A stretch of 64,000 nt of DNA from Arthrobacter sp. Soil762 (GTDB lineage: Bacteria; Actinomycetota; Actinomycetes; Actinomycetales; Micrococcaceae), in NCBI RefSeq assembly GCF_001428335.1, contig NZ_LMSG01000023.1:175914-239913 (forward strand). The letters run 5' to 3'. Positions 24,041-30,645 of the stretch are shown here, one piece after another. The stretch's first letter is position 1. Every line of letters starts with the position of its first letter. Under the pieces are notes generated by a model, which was given only the letters and a program-made list of their open reading frames with translations, had not been told where the DNA came from and did no database searches. Both the position numbers and the translations under genes were made by a program.

Positions 24041-24625
24041 ATGAACCCCATGGCAAGACCCGTAGTGCACAACGATTCCGTCAGGCAGGATTTGCTGGCC
24101 GTCACCGCCGACCTGGTGGACCGCGACGGTCCCGCGCGCGTGAATCTGCGGGATGTGGCAGCAGCCGCCGGAACGTCCACCACGGCCGTCTACTCGCTGT
24201 TCGGCGGAAAGTCCCAGCTCCTGACCGCTGTGGTGGACGACGGGTTCCGGTCATTCCATGACTCACAGATGGCTGCGGCCCCCGGCGGACTTCGGGGACT
24301 GGGCGTGGCCTACCGGACCTGGGCGCTGGAACATCGGGCGCTCTACCGGCTCATGTTCGGCGGCGCGCTGGCCGCCTACGTCGATTGCCAGCCCAGCCCG
24401 GACGTTGCGGCCGATGCCATGGTGCCCCTGATTGAAGCAGTGGCCTCCGCCCAGTCCGCGGGCACTCTACTGCAGGCACCCGTGGAGATGGTCGCCGTCG
24501 CAATCTGGGGGCAGGTCCACGGCCTGGTGAGCCTGGAACTGGCCCAAGTGGGCCCGCCGGACGCAGACTGGGCCGCGGCCTACCGTGCCGCCCTCGACGC
24601 CGTCGCCCGCGGCTGGGCGGCCTGA
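24041..24625 (+). CDS. TetR/AcrR family repressor (WHG-domain type)
   Basis: 194 aa. The N-terminal TetR helix-turn-helix spans about residues 12-55 (LLAVTADLVDRDGPARVNLR, VAAAAGTSTTAVYSLFGGKS). The C-terminal domain contains YRTWALEHRALYRLMFGG, typical of the WHG-type TetR C-terminal domain. Two in-frame ATGs (24041, 24050) are possible. The 49-bp palindrome ends at 24039, so bound repressor would cover its own start and the divergent DUF4188 promoter. The inducer is unknown. Confidence 0.9.
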   Translation: MNPMARPVVHNDSVRQDLLAVTADLVDRDGPARVNLRDVAAAAGTSTTAVYSLFGGKSQLLTAVVDDGFRSFHDSQMAAAPGGLRGLGVAYRTWALEHRALYRLMFGGALAAYVDCQPSPDVAADAMVPLIEAVASAQSAGTLLQAPVEMVAVAIWGQVHGLVSLELAQVGPPDADWAAAYRAALDAVARGWAA

Positions 24626-24693
24626 CGCGACCAGACGCCGCTGCGTGCGCGCGCCCGTGCGGACTTTCCCGACGCGCCGATCCGCCCGCGACG

Positions 24694-24743
24694 CGCAAAT
24701 TATCTGACGCAGGTGGATTTCCCGGTGCGCCAGATAATGTGCG
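24694..24743. terminator. Bidirectional hairpin between convergent genes
   Basis: An 18-bp stem (24694-24711 with 24726-24743, two mismatches) built around AATTATCTG / CAGATAAT lies between the convergent TetR and SRPBCC genes. It stands out as locally AT-rich. It probably acts as a shared terminator; it could also be a dispersed palindromic element. Confidence 0.55.
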
Positions 24744-24775
24744 AGTCGATAATCGGGTGCTGGGCTCAGGAGCCC

Positions 24776-25468
24776 TTACGCATAGACCTTTTCGAGGAAG
24801 CCGCCCCAGGCCTCGGCGGTCGCTGAAGAGTCACCGCTGCCGCTGAAGTCGTGCACAGTCATACCCACCGGCGCGCCGAATGCGTTGCGGCCGAAGAACC
24901 GGTACATCGCATCCGACGTCCGCAGGCCCAGGAAGTGCTCGTTGGAGAAGTCCACTTCCCCGGACAGCCGCCCCACGCCGTCGAGCTCCAGCTCCACAGC
25001 GGAACCCTGCGCCGCAGAATCCACGCCGAGCGCCTTCTTCAGGCGGTCGAAACCGTCCGGGGTCTGCGACGCTGCCGGAGACTGGATGTCCGTAAACACG
25101 ACCGGCTTGCCGTCGAAGTGCTGCAGGTATTGGCCCAGCGTGTGCAGGTAGAACGCCGTGTGCTTGCTGGCGCCGTCGTACTGCTCATCCCAGTTGTCGG
25201 CGAAAATCCCGCTGTGGACATAGTGCAGCCGGGCGCGGCCGCCGTCGAGCGGTTCGAGGATGTGCTCCAGCTGGTTGAACCAGCCATCCGGCCCGTCCAT
25301 CCGGGATACGAGATGCGTGGGGTGCTCCTGCACGGTCTTGACGTCCGGCCACTGGTCCGTGGGGAACATCCACGCCGGCGTTCCACTTGTCACGGCTTCC
25401 CAGACACGCTCGGGCGTGCCGGGCAGTTCGGCGTCGTACACGATCTCAAATTCACGGTTGTCAGTCAT
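24776..25468 (-). CDS. SRPBCC/AHSA1-type START-like domain protein
   Basis: 230 aa. The N-terminal AHSA1/SRPBCC ligand-binding domain (FEIVYDAELPGTPERVWEAVT, GWFNQLEHILEPLDGGRARLHYVHSG) covers about residues 5-140. A second part (150-230, LGVDSAAQGSAVELELDGVG ... HDFSGSGDSSATAEAWGGFL) may be a degenerate second domain. The start at 25468 overlaps the end of the upstream ArsR gene by 8 bp. ArsR plus SRPBCC pairs are common in actinobacteria and the regulator probably controls both; the ligand is unknown. Confidence 0.87.
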   Translation of the reverse strand: MTDNREFEIVYDAELPGTPERVWEAVTSGTPAWMFPTDQWPDVKTVQEHPTHLVSRMDGPDGWFNQLEHILEPLDGGRARLHYVHSGIFADNWDEQYDGASKHTAFYLHTLGQYLQHFDGKPVVFTDIQSPAASQTPDGFDRLKKALGVDSAAQGSAVELELDGVGRLSGEVDFSNEHFLGLRTSDAMYRFFGRNAFGAPVGMTVHDFSGSGDSSATAEAWGGFLEKVYA

Positions 25469-26153
25469 TGTCCTGCTCCTTCGCTGAAAGGGGTTTGATG
25501 GGGGTTTTGAGAACGGGGTGAAGGGCGACGACGAGCCTGTGCTTCCGCCCGCCGCCCGCGGAAGTGCCACTTGGGTGAGTCCCGCTTGAGGAAGCGCCGC
25601 CCGCCGGGGTGCCGCCCGCGCCGGCCCCAGCGCCGCCGTCGTGATACTTGTCCACCAGGCGGGTCACGGCGACGCCGAGTTCCTCGGCAAACGCGGCCCG
25701 GTCCGCGGCCGTCCGGAAGGTAATCTCGCCGTCGATCGCGAACGTTGCCAGTTTCTGCCGGGCAGCAGCCGCGCCGGCAATCAGCTTGCCCACTTCCTGG
25801 ACCATCCGGCCCGCGAGCGCCAGCAGCCAGAAGGCCGAGAACCGGTCCGAAAACCGGTGCGGATCCGGCGCCACCGACGCCAGTGCCACCGGCGAAATCA
25901 GGTAGGAGGCCGCCGTCGCCTGGAGGACGCGCTCGGTGACGTTCCCCTTTCGCCGCTCCTCCACAAGTTGCACCAGCCCGTGCCGTTCTAGGGCTTTGAG
26001 GTGGTAGTTGACCTTCTGCCGCGGCAGGCCCACCTTGGCGGCAAGTTGTGTGGCCGACCCCGGCTCCGCGAGTTCCTGGAGGATGCGCGTCCGGATCGGG
26101 TCCAACGACGCTTCCGCCGCGGCCGGGTCCTCGATCACTTCGATGTCCAACAT
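25461..26153 (-). CDS. ArsR-type winged-helix regulator
   Basis: 230 aa. The N-terminal winged helix (about residues 10-75: LDPIRTRILQELAEPGSATQ, LAAKVGLPRQKVNYHLKALE, HGLVQLVEERRKGNVTERVL) is of the ArsR/HTH_20 type without visible metal-binding cysteines. The middle part is helical, followed by a Gly/Ala/Ser-rich stretch (GGAGAGAGGTPAGG) and a basic end. The start at 26153 (GATGGAAGC upstream) is preferred over an ATG at 26189, which would sit inside the operator-like repeats. It is translationally coupled to the SRPBCC gene. Confidence 0.87.
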   Translation of the reverse strand: MLDIEVIEDPAAAEASLDPIRTRILQELAEPGSATQLAAKVGLPRQKVNYHLKALERHGLVQLVEERRKGNVTERVLQATAASYLISPVALASVAPDPHRFSDRFSAFWLLALAGRMVQEVGKLIAGAAAARQKLATFAIDGEITFRTAADRAAFAEELGVAVTRLVDKYHDGGAGAGAGGTPAGGASSSGTHPSGTSAGGGRKHRLVVALHPVLKTPIKPLSAKEQDND

Positions 26154-26171
26154 GCTTCCATCATGCCAACC

Positions 26172-26187
26172 GACAACTTTTATTGTC
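26172..26187. promoter_or_regulatory. Candidate ArsR operator overlapping the promoter
   Basis: GACAACTTTTATTGTC contains inverted GACAA/TTGTC half-sites, with a further TTGTC at 26208-26212 and a longer inverted pair CAACCGAC...GTCGGTTG. On the minus strand the element includes TTGACA, a good -35 box, 28 bp upstream of the chosen start. The stretch is AT-rich in a GC-rich setting. Confidence 0.55.
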
Positions 26188-26233
26188 AAGAACTTTTTTT
26201 CCGTCGGTTGTCAGGGTCGCCGGGAACACTCCG

Positions 26234-26288
26234 ATTCGATGGTTCCCTGCCCGATTGATGGGTCCAACCATCGAATGCGCAGGGAACC
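26234..26288 (+). other. Two overlapping, mutually exclusive perfect stems ahead of the pseudouridine synthase gene
   Basis: Stem 1: ATTCGATGGTT (26234-26244) pairs perfectly with 26266-26276 (11 bp). Stem 2: GGTTCCCTGC (26241-26250) pairs perfectly with 26279-26288 (10 bp). The 5' arms share GGTT (26241-26244), so full formation of one stem excludes part of the other. A partial direct copy of arm 1 (CGATTGATGG, 26252-26261) offers a third pairing. The element lies 33 bp upstream of the start codon. Confidence 0.5.
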
Positions 26289-26320
26289 GTCAAAATGGGG
26301 GCGGGTAGAATGGACCGGTG

Positions 26321-27328
26321 ATGCAATCCCCCCTCCCCGTACGCGAAGGCGTCAACGCCACCCGCCTGCGCCTCCCGGACGAGGGGCCGTGGACCACCGC
26401 GATGGACTACATGATGCACCGGTGGGGCCACATCGATCCTCAGGGCATCGAGGACAGGTTCGACGCCGGCGACATCGTCGGCGAGGGCGGCGTCGCCCTG
26501 GACAGGGCCACCAGGCTCGAGGACCACACCTTCATCTGGTACTACCGTTCATTGCCGCCGGAGACCCGTATCCCGGTGGAAATCAGCATCCTGCACCAGG
26601 ACGACCACCTCCTCGTGGTGGACAAGCCGCACTTCCTGCCCACCACGCCCGGCGGCACCTACATCCAGGAATCCGCCCTGGTCCGGCTCCGGAACCAGCT
26701 CAGCCTGCCAGGCCTGATCCCCATGCACCGCCTGGACCGGATGACCGCCGGCGTGCTGCTGCTGTCCACCAACCCGGAAACCCGCGGAAATTACCAGGTG
26801 CTCTTCGAGAAGCGGCAGGTACAGAAGGAATACGAGTGCGTGTCCGCCGCGGAGCCCGCCGCCGGACACCCCGCCGTCGACTTCCCCGTGGTGGTCCGGA
26901 ACCGGATGACCAAATCCCGCAGCTACCTGCTGGCCGAAGTGATCGAGGGCGAGCCGAACGCGGAGACCCGGATCGAACGGCTGGAAACGTTCGACGGCGG
27001 CACTTCAGCAGGTGCCGCCGGCACCCGCGCGCCTGGCATCCATGCCGCTGGCACCGCAGCCGAAACCAATCCAGCCCGCCTGGCGCGCTACCGGCTGGAG
27101 CCGCACTCCGGAAAAACGCACCAGCTGAGGGTGCACATGGCCTCGTTGGGGCTGGGCATCGTAAACGACGCGTTTTATCCGGACCTGCTGGACAAGGCCC
27201 CGGACGACTACTCCAAGCCACTGCAGCTGCTGGCACGCGGCATCCGCTTTGTCGACCCCATCAGCAAAAAGCCCGTGGAATACCGCAGCAAGCTGAAACT
27301 CAGCGAGGCTGCTCAAACACCGCGCTGA
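26321..27328 (+). CDS. RluA family pseudouridine synthase
   Basis: 335 aa. The catalytic motif MHRLDRMTAGVLLLSTNP carries the nucleophilic Asp of the RluA/RsuA-type HRLD motif. Other landmarks are ILHQDDHLLVVDKPHFLPTTPGG (motif I) and LEPHSGKTHQLRVHMASLG (motif III). The N-terminal ~60 residues form the short region that stands in place of an S4 domain. It isomerises uridine in rRNA or tRNA; the target position cannot be told. An Ala/Gly insertion (AGAAGTRAPGIHAAGTAAE) sits before motif III. Start ATG 26321 (GTG 26318 is adjacent); the ribosome binding site is weak. The 3' end overlaps the convergent macro-domain gene by 16 bp. Confidence 0.92.
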   Translation: MQSPLPVREGVNATRLRLPDEGPWTTAMDYMMHRWGHIDPQGIEDRFDAGDIVGEGGVALDRATRLEDHTFIWYYRSLPPETRIPVEISILHQDDHLLVVDKPHFLPTTPGGTYIQESALVRLRNQLSLPGLIPMHRLDRMTAGVLLLSTNPETRGNYQVLFEKRQVQKEYECVSAAEPAAGHPAVDFPVVVRNRMTKSRSYLLAEVIEGEPNAETRIERLETFDGGTSAGAAGTRAPGIHAAGTAAETNPARLARYRLEPHSGKTHQLRVHMASLGLGIVNDAFYPDLLDKAPDDYSKPLQLLARGIRFVDPISKKPVEYRSKLKLSEAAQTPR

Positions 27329-27846
27329 TCAAACACGGTCTTGAAGGCCTGCTCCACCTCGGGACTGAACAGCACAAACTCTGCCAACTCGAGCGCGCTG
27401 GCCGGATATGAGGCACCAAACCCTGTGACGGCGTCGTACGCGGCCTCCGCCACCTGGCGCACGTGCCAGCCGTAGACTCCCCCGCCCACCGCCGGGAATG
27501 CGACGGAAGCCGCGCCCAGCGAGTCCGCCAACCGCAGGCTTTCGCTGAAGCAGGAGACCAGCAGCGCCGGGTTGGTCTGCCCCACGTGCCGATTGGGCCC
27601 AACAGTGTGGATGACCCAGCGTGCCGGCAGCCGGAATCCAGGAGTGGCGACGGCGGCTCCGGGCGCCAGCCCGTGCGGCAGGTCCGTTTCGCGCAGTCCG
27701 CGGCAGGCGGCCAGCAGTTCCGGCCCGGCGGCCCGGTGGATGGCCCCGTCCACACCGCCACCGCCCAGCAAACTGGAGTTGGCCGCGTTCACGATCGCGT
27801 CAACCGTGCGGGTGGTGATATCGCCTTGGAGGATGATGATCCGCAT
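27313..27846 (-). CDS. Macro domain protein (O-acetyl-ADP-ribose deacetylase / MacroD type)
   Basis: 177 aa, a single macro domain. Seen are GDITTRTVDAIVNAANSSLLGGGGVDGAIH with the conserved Asn-Ala-Ala-Asn and Asp of the MacroD catalytic loop, GFRLPARWVIHTVGP, and the second loop AFPAVGGGVYGWHV. MacroD enzymes remove mono-ADP-ribose from acidic side chains and deacetylate O-acetyl-ADP-ribose. It is cytosolic and a single gene, convergent with the pseudouridine synthase and overlapping it by 16 bp. Confidence 0.93.
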   Translation of the reverse strand: MRIIILQGDITTRTVDAIVNAANSSLLGGGGVDGAIHRAAGPELLAACRGLRETDLPHGLAPGAAVATPGFRLPARWVIHTVGPNRHVGQTNPALLVSCFSESLRLADSLGAASVAFPAVGGGVYGWHVRQVAEAAYDAVTGFGASYPASALELAEFVLFSPEVEQAFKTVFDQRGV

Positions 27847-28166
27847 GCCGCCAGTTTCCCACCTACGGGGTGCGGCTCATAGGCCCCGCATCACCGCAGC
27901 CGAGGCACGCAACCAGTTTCCTGAGCGCCTGAGTTGATGCCGGCGGGCCCTTCTTGAATGACAACCGGCGCCGTGCTGATTGAGCCATGCTGATTGACTT
28001 GACATGATGCGCCCCAGTGCCACGATGGTTATCTGGGGTATCGCGTGTTGTGTTTGCCGGCCAGCTGGAGGGCGAACTCGTTGTCCTGCACTCAAGCCAG
28101 CTGAGCGAGCTTGTGTCGGCGTTCCATCCGCACTGATCAAGCATCTGCAGTGAGCGAGGAATCATC
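27847..28166. other. 320-bp intergenic stretch
   Basis: Between divergent genes (macro domain leftwards, membrane protein rightwards). It contains a possible promoter TTGACA at 27999-28004 and a 39-codon open frame (GTG 28017 to TGA 28136) whose end, VFAGQLEGELVVLHSSQLSE, reads like real protein but has no ribosome binding site. No RNA gene or strong palindrome was seen. Confidence 0.4.
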
Positions 28167-28844
28167 ATGGATACCCTCATCGAAATCCCTGGAGACCGCA
28201 CGGCAGCCAAGTTCGCCTACGCGGCCGCCGGCGTGGGCGTCGTAGGCGTGGCATCACTGGGCGCCATGTACGCCATCGAAGTGCCAAAGAACGGACCCTA
28301 CGTCTTCGGCACCATCAACGATGCCACCGGCGGCGTCTTCCAGTTGGTGATTATCCCGGTGATCGTCCAGGTCCACCGGCGCCTGCGCCGCACACCCGGC
28401 TCCGAGGCCGCCAAATGGCTGGTGATCGCGGCCAGCGGCGCAGGTTCAGCAAGCTCCTTCCTCCTGGTCGCGAAGAAGCTCGATTTCACGGTGTCCACTG
28501 GCATCTCGGTGGGGGCAATGGTGGTCCAGGCCGGCTGGTTCCTGCTTGCCCACCGGGCACTGCTCAAGAGGGGCAGCTATCCCCGGGAACTTGCGAAGCT
28601 GGGACAGTTCATTGGCGGCGCATTGGTGGTGGCGTTGCCCCTGGCGGCGCTGACCGCGGTGGAACAGGCGCCGGCCTGGATCCGCTGGGGCATCGGCGGG
28701 GCGGGACTGGCCTTTGGCGCCACAGCGTGGGTCGCCTGGCCGTACTGGTATTTCCTCGCGGCCCGGCACCTCAGCCACGCCCCCAGGGAAGTTCCCGGCG
28801 GAGCCCCGGGTCCACGCCGTCGGAACATCGGCACCGGGTACTGA
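28167..28844 (+). CDS. Polytopic membrane protein of unknown function
   Basis: 225 aa, family not recognised. It has about six predicted transmembrane segments (around residues 17-38, 50-68, 78-97, 104-125, 143-165, 172-195) and a basic Pro/Gly-rich cytoplasmic C-terminus (APREVPGGAPGPRRRNIG). No signal peptide or charged catalytic motif is seen; RRLRRTPGSE between segments 2 and 3 is a cytoplasmic loop by the positive-inside rule. GCGAGGAA precedes the ATG. The next gene (DedA-like, 70 bp downstream, same strand) is also a membrane protein, so they may be co-transcribed. Confidence 0.72.
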   Translation: MDTLIEIPGDRTAAKFAYAAAGVGVVGVASLGAMYAIEVPKNGPYVFGTINDATGGVFQLVIIPVIVQVHRRLRRTPGSEAAKWLVIAASGAGSASSFLLVAKKLDFTVSTGISVGAMVVQAGWFLLAHRALLKRGSYPRELAKLGQFIGGALVVALPLAALTAVEQAPAWIRWGIGGAGLAFGATAWVAWPYWYFLAARHLSHAPREVPGGAPGPRRRNIGTGY

Positions 28845-28913
28845 GGCACCCGCTGAACCCAGCGCCCGGCAAGTCCGTGCCGCCGGCCGGCTCAGGCCGT
28901 ACTGCCGCGCAAA

Positions 28914-29549
28914 GTGCGGTACTTTGTGGCCATGGACTTTGGCAACGCCGACAGCTGGGGGGCGGCGATCTACTTCTGGATCATCCCCGTGGTCCTCGGC
29001 GATGCCATCTTCCCGCCCATCCCCTCAGAGATGGTGGTGATCACCGGCGGCGCCCTCTCGGCCGACGGCCGGGCCAACGTCTTCCTGGTGGGGGCGCTGT
29101 CCGCGGTAGCGTCCTGGGTAGGCGATATGGTGGTGTTCCAGCTCTTCAAGCGCCGGCTCAGCCATGTCCTGGACCGCTGGCGCTGGGGACGGAAAGTCCA
29201 CCACGGCATCCATGCGGCCATCGCCAAGGCCGGCCGCTCCTCCACCTACGGAACCATCATCGGCGCCCGCTTCATCCCGGGCGGGCGGCTGGCGACGTCG
29301 GCGGCTTCGGGCATCGCCGACGTTTCGGCCGGGGGTTTCAGCCTGTGCGCCGGCCTCGGCGCGGTCCTCTGGGCCAGTTGGCTGGTGGGCCTGGGCTACT
29401 TCACCGGATCGGCAACCAAGCTGCCCTTCTGGGCGAGTTCGCTGATCGGCGTGCTGCTGGGCTTGGTGATCGGCGCCGTCGTCGGCATCATTGTCACCCG
29501 CCGGCGCGGCACCCGCTCACCCGTGGATGAGCCCGCCCCCGGCGAGTGA
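28914..29549 (+). CDS. DedA family (VTT domain) membrane protein
   Basis: 211 aa. The DedA/SNARE-associated pattern is present: GDAIFPPIPSEMVVITGGAL (re-entrant loop with the conserved Glu), WVGDMVVFQLFKRR, and GARFIPGGRLATSAASGIA with the conserved GxRFxPxxR. The last membrane helix is LIGVLLGLVIGAVVGIIVT, followed by a basic tail. DedA proteins are lipid (undecaprenyl-phosphate or phospholipid) flippases needed for envelope homeostasis. The GTG start at 28914 and the ATG at 28932 are both possible; neither has a good ribosome binding site. Confidence 0.88.
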   Translation: MRYFVAMDFGNADSWGAAIYFWIIPVVLGDAIFPPIPSEMVVITGGALSADGRANVFLVGALSAVASWVGDMVVFQLFKRRLSHVLDRWRWGRKVHHGIHAAIAKAGRSSTYGTIIGARFIPGGRLATSAASGIADVSAGGFSLCAGLGAVLWASWLVGLGYFTGSATKLPFWASSLIGVLLGLVIGAVVGIIVTRRRGTRSPVDEPAPGE

Positions 29550-29578
29550 GCTAGGGCGAGTGAGCTAGGGCGTGTGAA

Positions 29579-29884
29579 CTAAACCGGCGCCCAGCGGCCG
29601 CGGTTGCGGCGGAGCACCGTCAGTGAACCGGTGAGCGCAACGCGTTCGACGGCGTCGCGCATCATTGCTGCCGATTCGCGCGCCTGCTGGTTCTCACCGC
29701 GGTATTCGGTCGCCTCCACGAGGAAGCGGAGGTTCAGTTGGGGGACACCTGCGGCAAGTTCGATCTGGTTGGATTCCACATGGTGACGGGTCTCCATTGC
29801 CTCGACCGCGGCGGCCATCACGGCTTCCGGCGGGTTGCCAGGCTTCAGCCCGGTGATTTTCAGGCGGGTCTGGAACGAAGGCAT
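29579..29884 (-). CDS. Conserved hypothetical protein, 101 aa
   Basis: Family not recognised. This is a small soluble alpha/beta protein beginning MPSFQTRLKITGLKPGNPPE with two hydrophobic strands (QLNLRFLVEATEY, VALTGSLTVLRR). It contains a helix rich in Ala and Glu (EAVMAAAVEAMETRHHVE). The length, absence of a signal sequence and strand-helix-strand feel suggest a ferredoxin-like small domain, but this is a guess. It is expressed alone, convergent with the DedA gene. Confidence 0.65.
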   Translation of the reverse strand: MPSFQTRLKITGLKPGNPPEAVMAAAVEAMETRHHVESNQIELAAGVPQLNLRFLVEATEYRGENQQARESAAMMRDAVERVALTGSLTVLRRNRGRWAPV

Positions 29885-30087
29885 GAGTCAACCCTAATAC
29901 GGGGTGTTCCTGGTCCCTTCCCTGTGGTGGGACAGCGGGACAGCGCCAGCGGCAGGCAAAGAACCCCAAAGTAGCTGCCGAGGTCCGTCAGGAACCGCAC
30001 CACCATGGTTTTCCGAGCGGGACAGGACTAGAATTTGGCCGCGGTCTCATAGTCACACCTGACAATCATCAAGAAAGAAGACTGAAC

Positions 30088-30594
30088 ATGAGACGGACCA
30101 CAATGCGAGTGATTGCGGCGGTATCGGCAGGCATGTTGGCATCAATGTTAGGGATCGGCGTCGCTTCCGCCGACGGCCGGAGTGACCTGGCCGAAGTGCG
30201 ACAGGCCACAACCCAATATCACGACGTTAGTGCGGCCATTGCCGCGGGCTACCAGCCCGTGGGTGAGTGCGTTCCAGGCATGGGCTTTCACTACGTCAAC
30301 TTCAGTCAGTTCGGTCAGATGGAGCCATTGGTCCCGGACGCGCTGACGTATGCAGCGAACAAAAAGGGCCAGCTCAGACTGGTCGCAGCGGAGTGGTTTA
30401 AGGTCGACGCCGACCAGGACCTGGCGACCGACACAGACCGGCCGAGCATGTTCGGCAAGGCATTCGACGGACCCATGCTCGGGCACGCTCCCGGCATGCC
30501 GATCCACTACGACCTCCATGCTTACCTGTGGCAAGGTAATCCGGACGGCGTCCTGGCAACCTACAACCCGAATGTTCACTGCCCCGAACCGTAA
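30088..30594 (+). CDS. Secreted protein of unknown function (conserved HYDLHAYLW-type)
   Basis: 168 aa. The signal peptide (MRRTTMRVIAAVSAGMLASM...GVASADG) has cleavage after ASA, about residue 29. The mature part has blocks I have seen in many unannotated bacterial exported proteins: GYQPVGECVPGMGFHYVN, DALTYAANKKGQLRLVAAEW, GPMLGHAPGMPIHYDLHAYL and GVLATYNPNVHC. The two cysteines (in GEC and at the end, VHC) could form a disulphide, and the paired His in FHY and IHYDLH could bind a metal. AAGAAAGAAG lies ahead of the ATG. It is monocistronic, convergent with ppc; no function is assigned. Confidence 0.8.
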   Translation: MRRTTMRVIAAVSAGMLASMLGIGVASADGRSDLAEVRQATTQYHDVSAAIAAGYQPVGECVPGMGFHYVNFSQFGQMEPLVPDALTYAANKKGQLRLVAAEWFKVDADQDLATDTDRPSMFGKAFDGPMLGHAPGMPIHYDLHAYLWQGNPDGVLATYNPNVHCPEP

Positions 30595-30645
30595 GAGCGA
30601 TCCGTTCCGAGAGGTCAGCGGGCCGCTGGCTGTGCAACATGGGTT

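Noticed and set aside
24694..24743. Attachment site or IS end at the AATTATCTG inverted repeat
   Set aside because: There is no transposase or integrase nearby and no flanking duplication; a shared terminator between convergent genes explains it.
28017..28136. 39-codon open frame VPRWLSG...SAFHPH upstream of the 225-aa membrane protein
   Set aside because: The end reads like a real protein, but there is no ribosome binding site, the frame closes just upstream of the GTG, and no family is recognisable. Left as a note in the intergenic entry.
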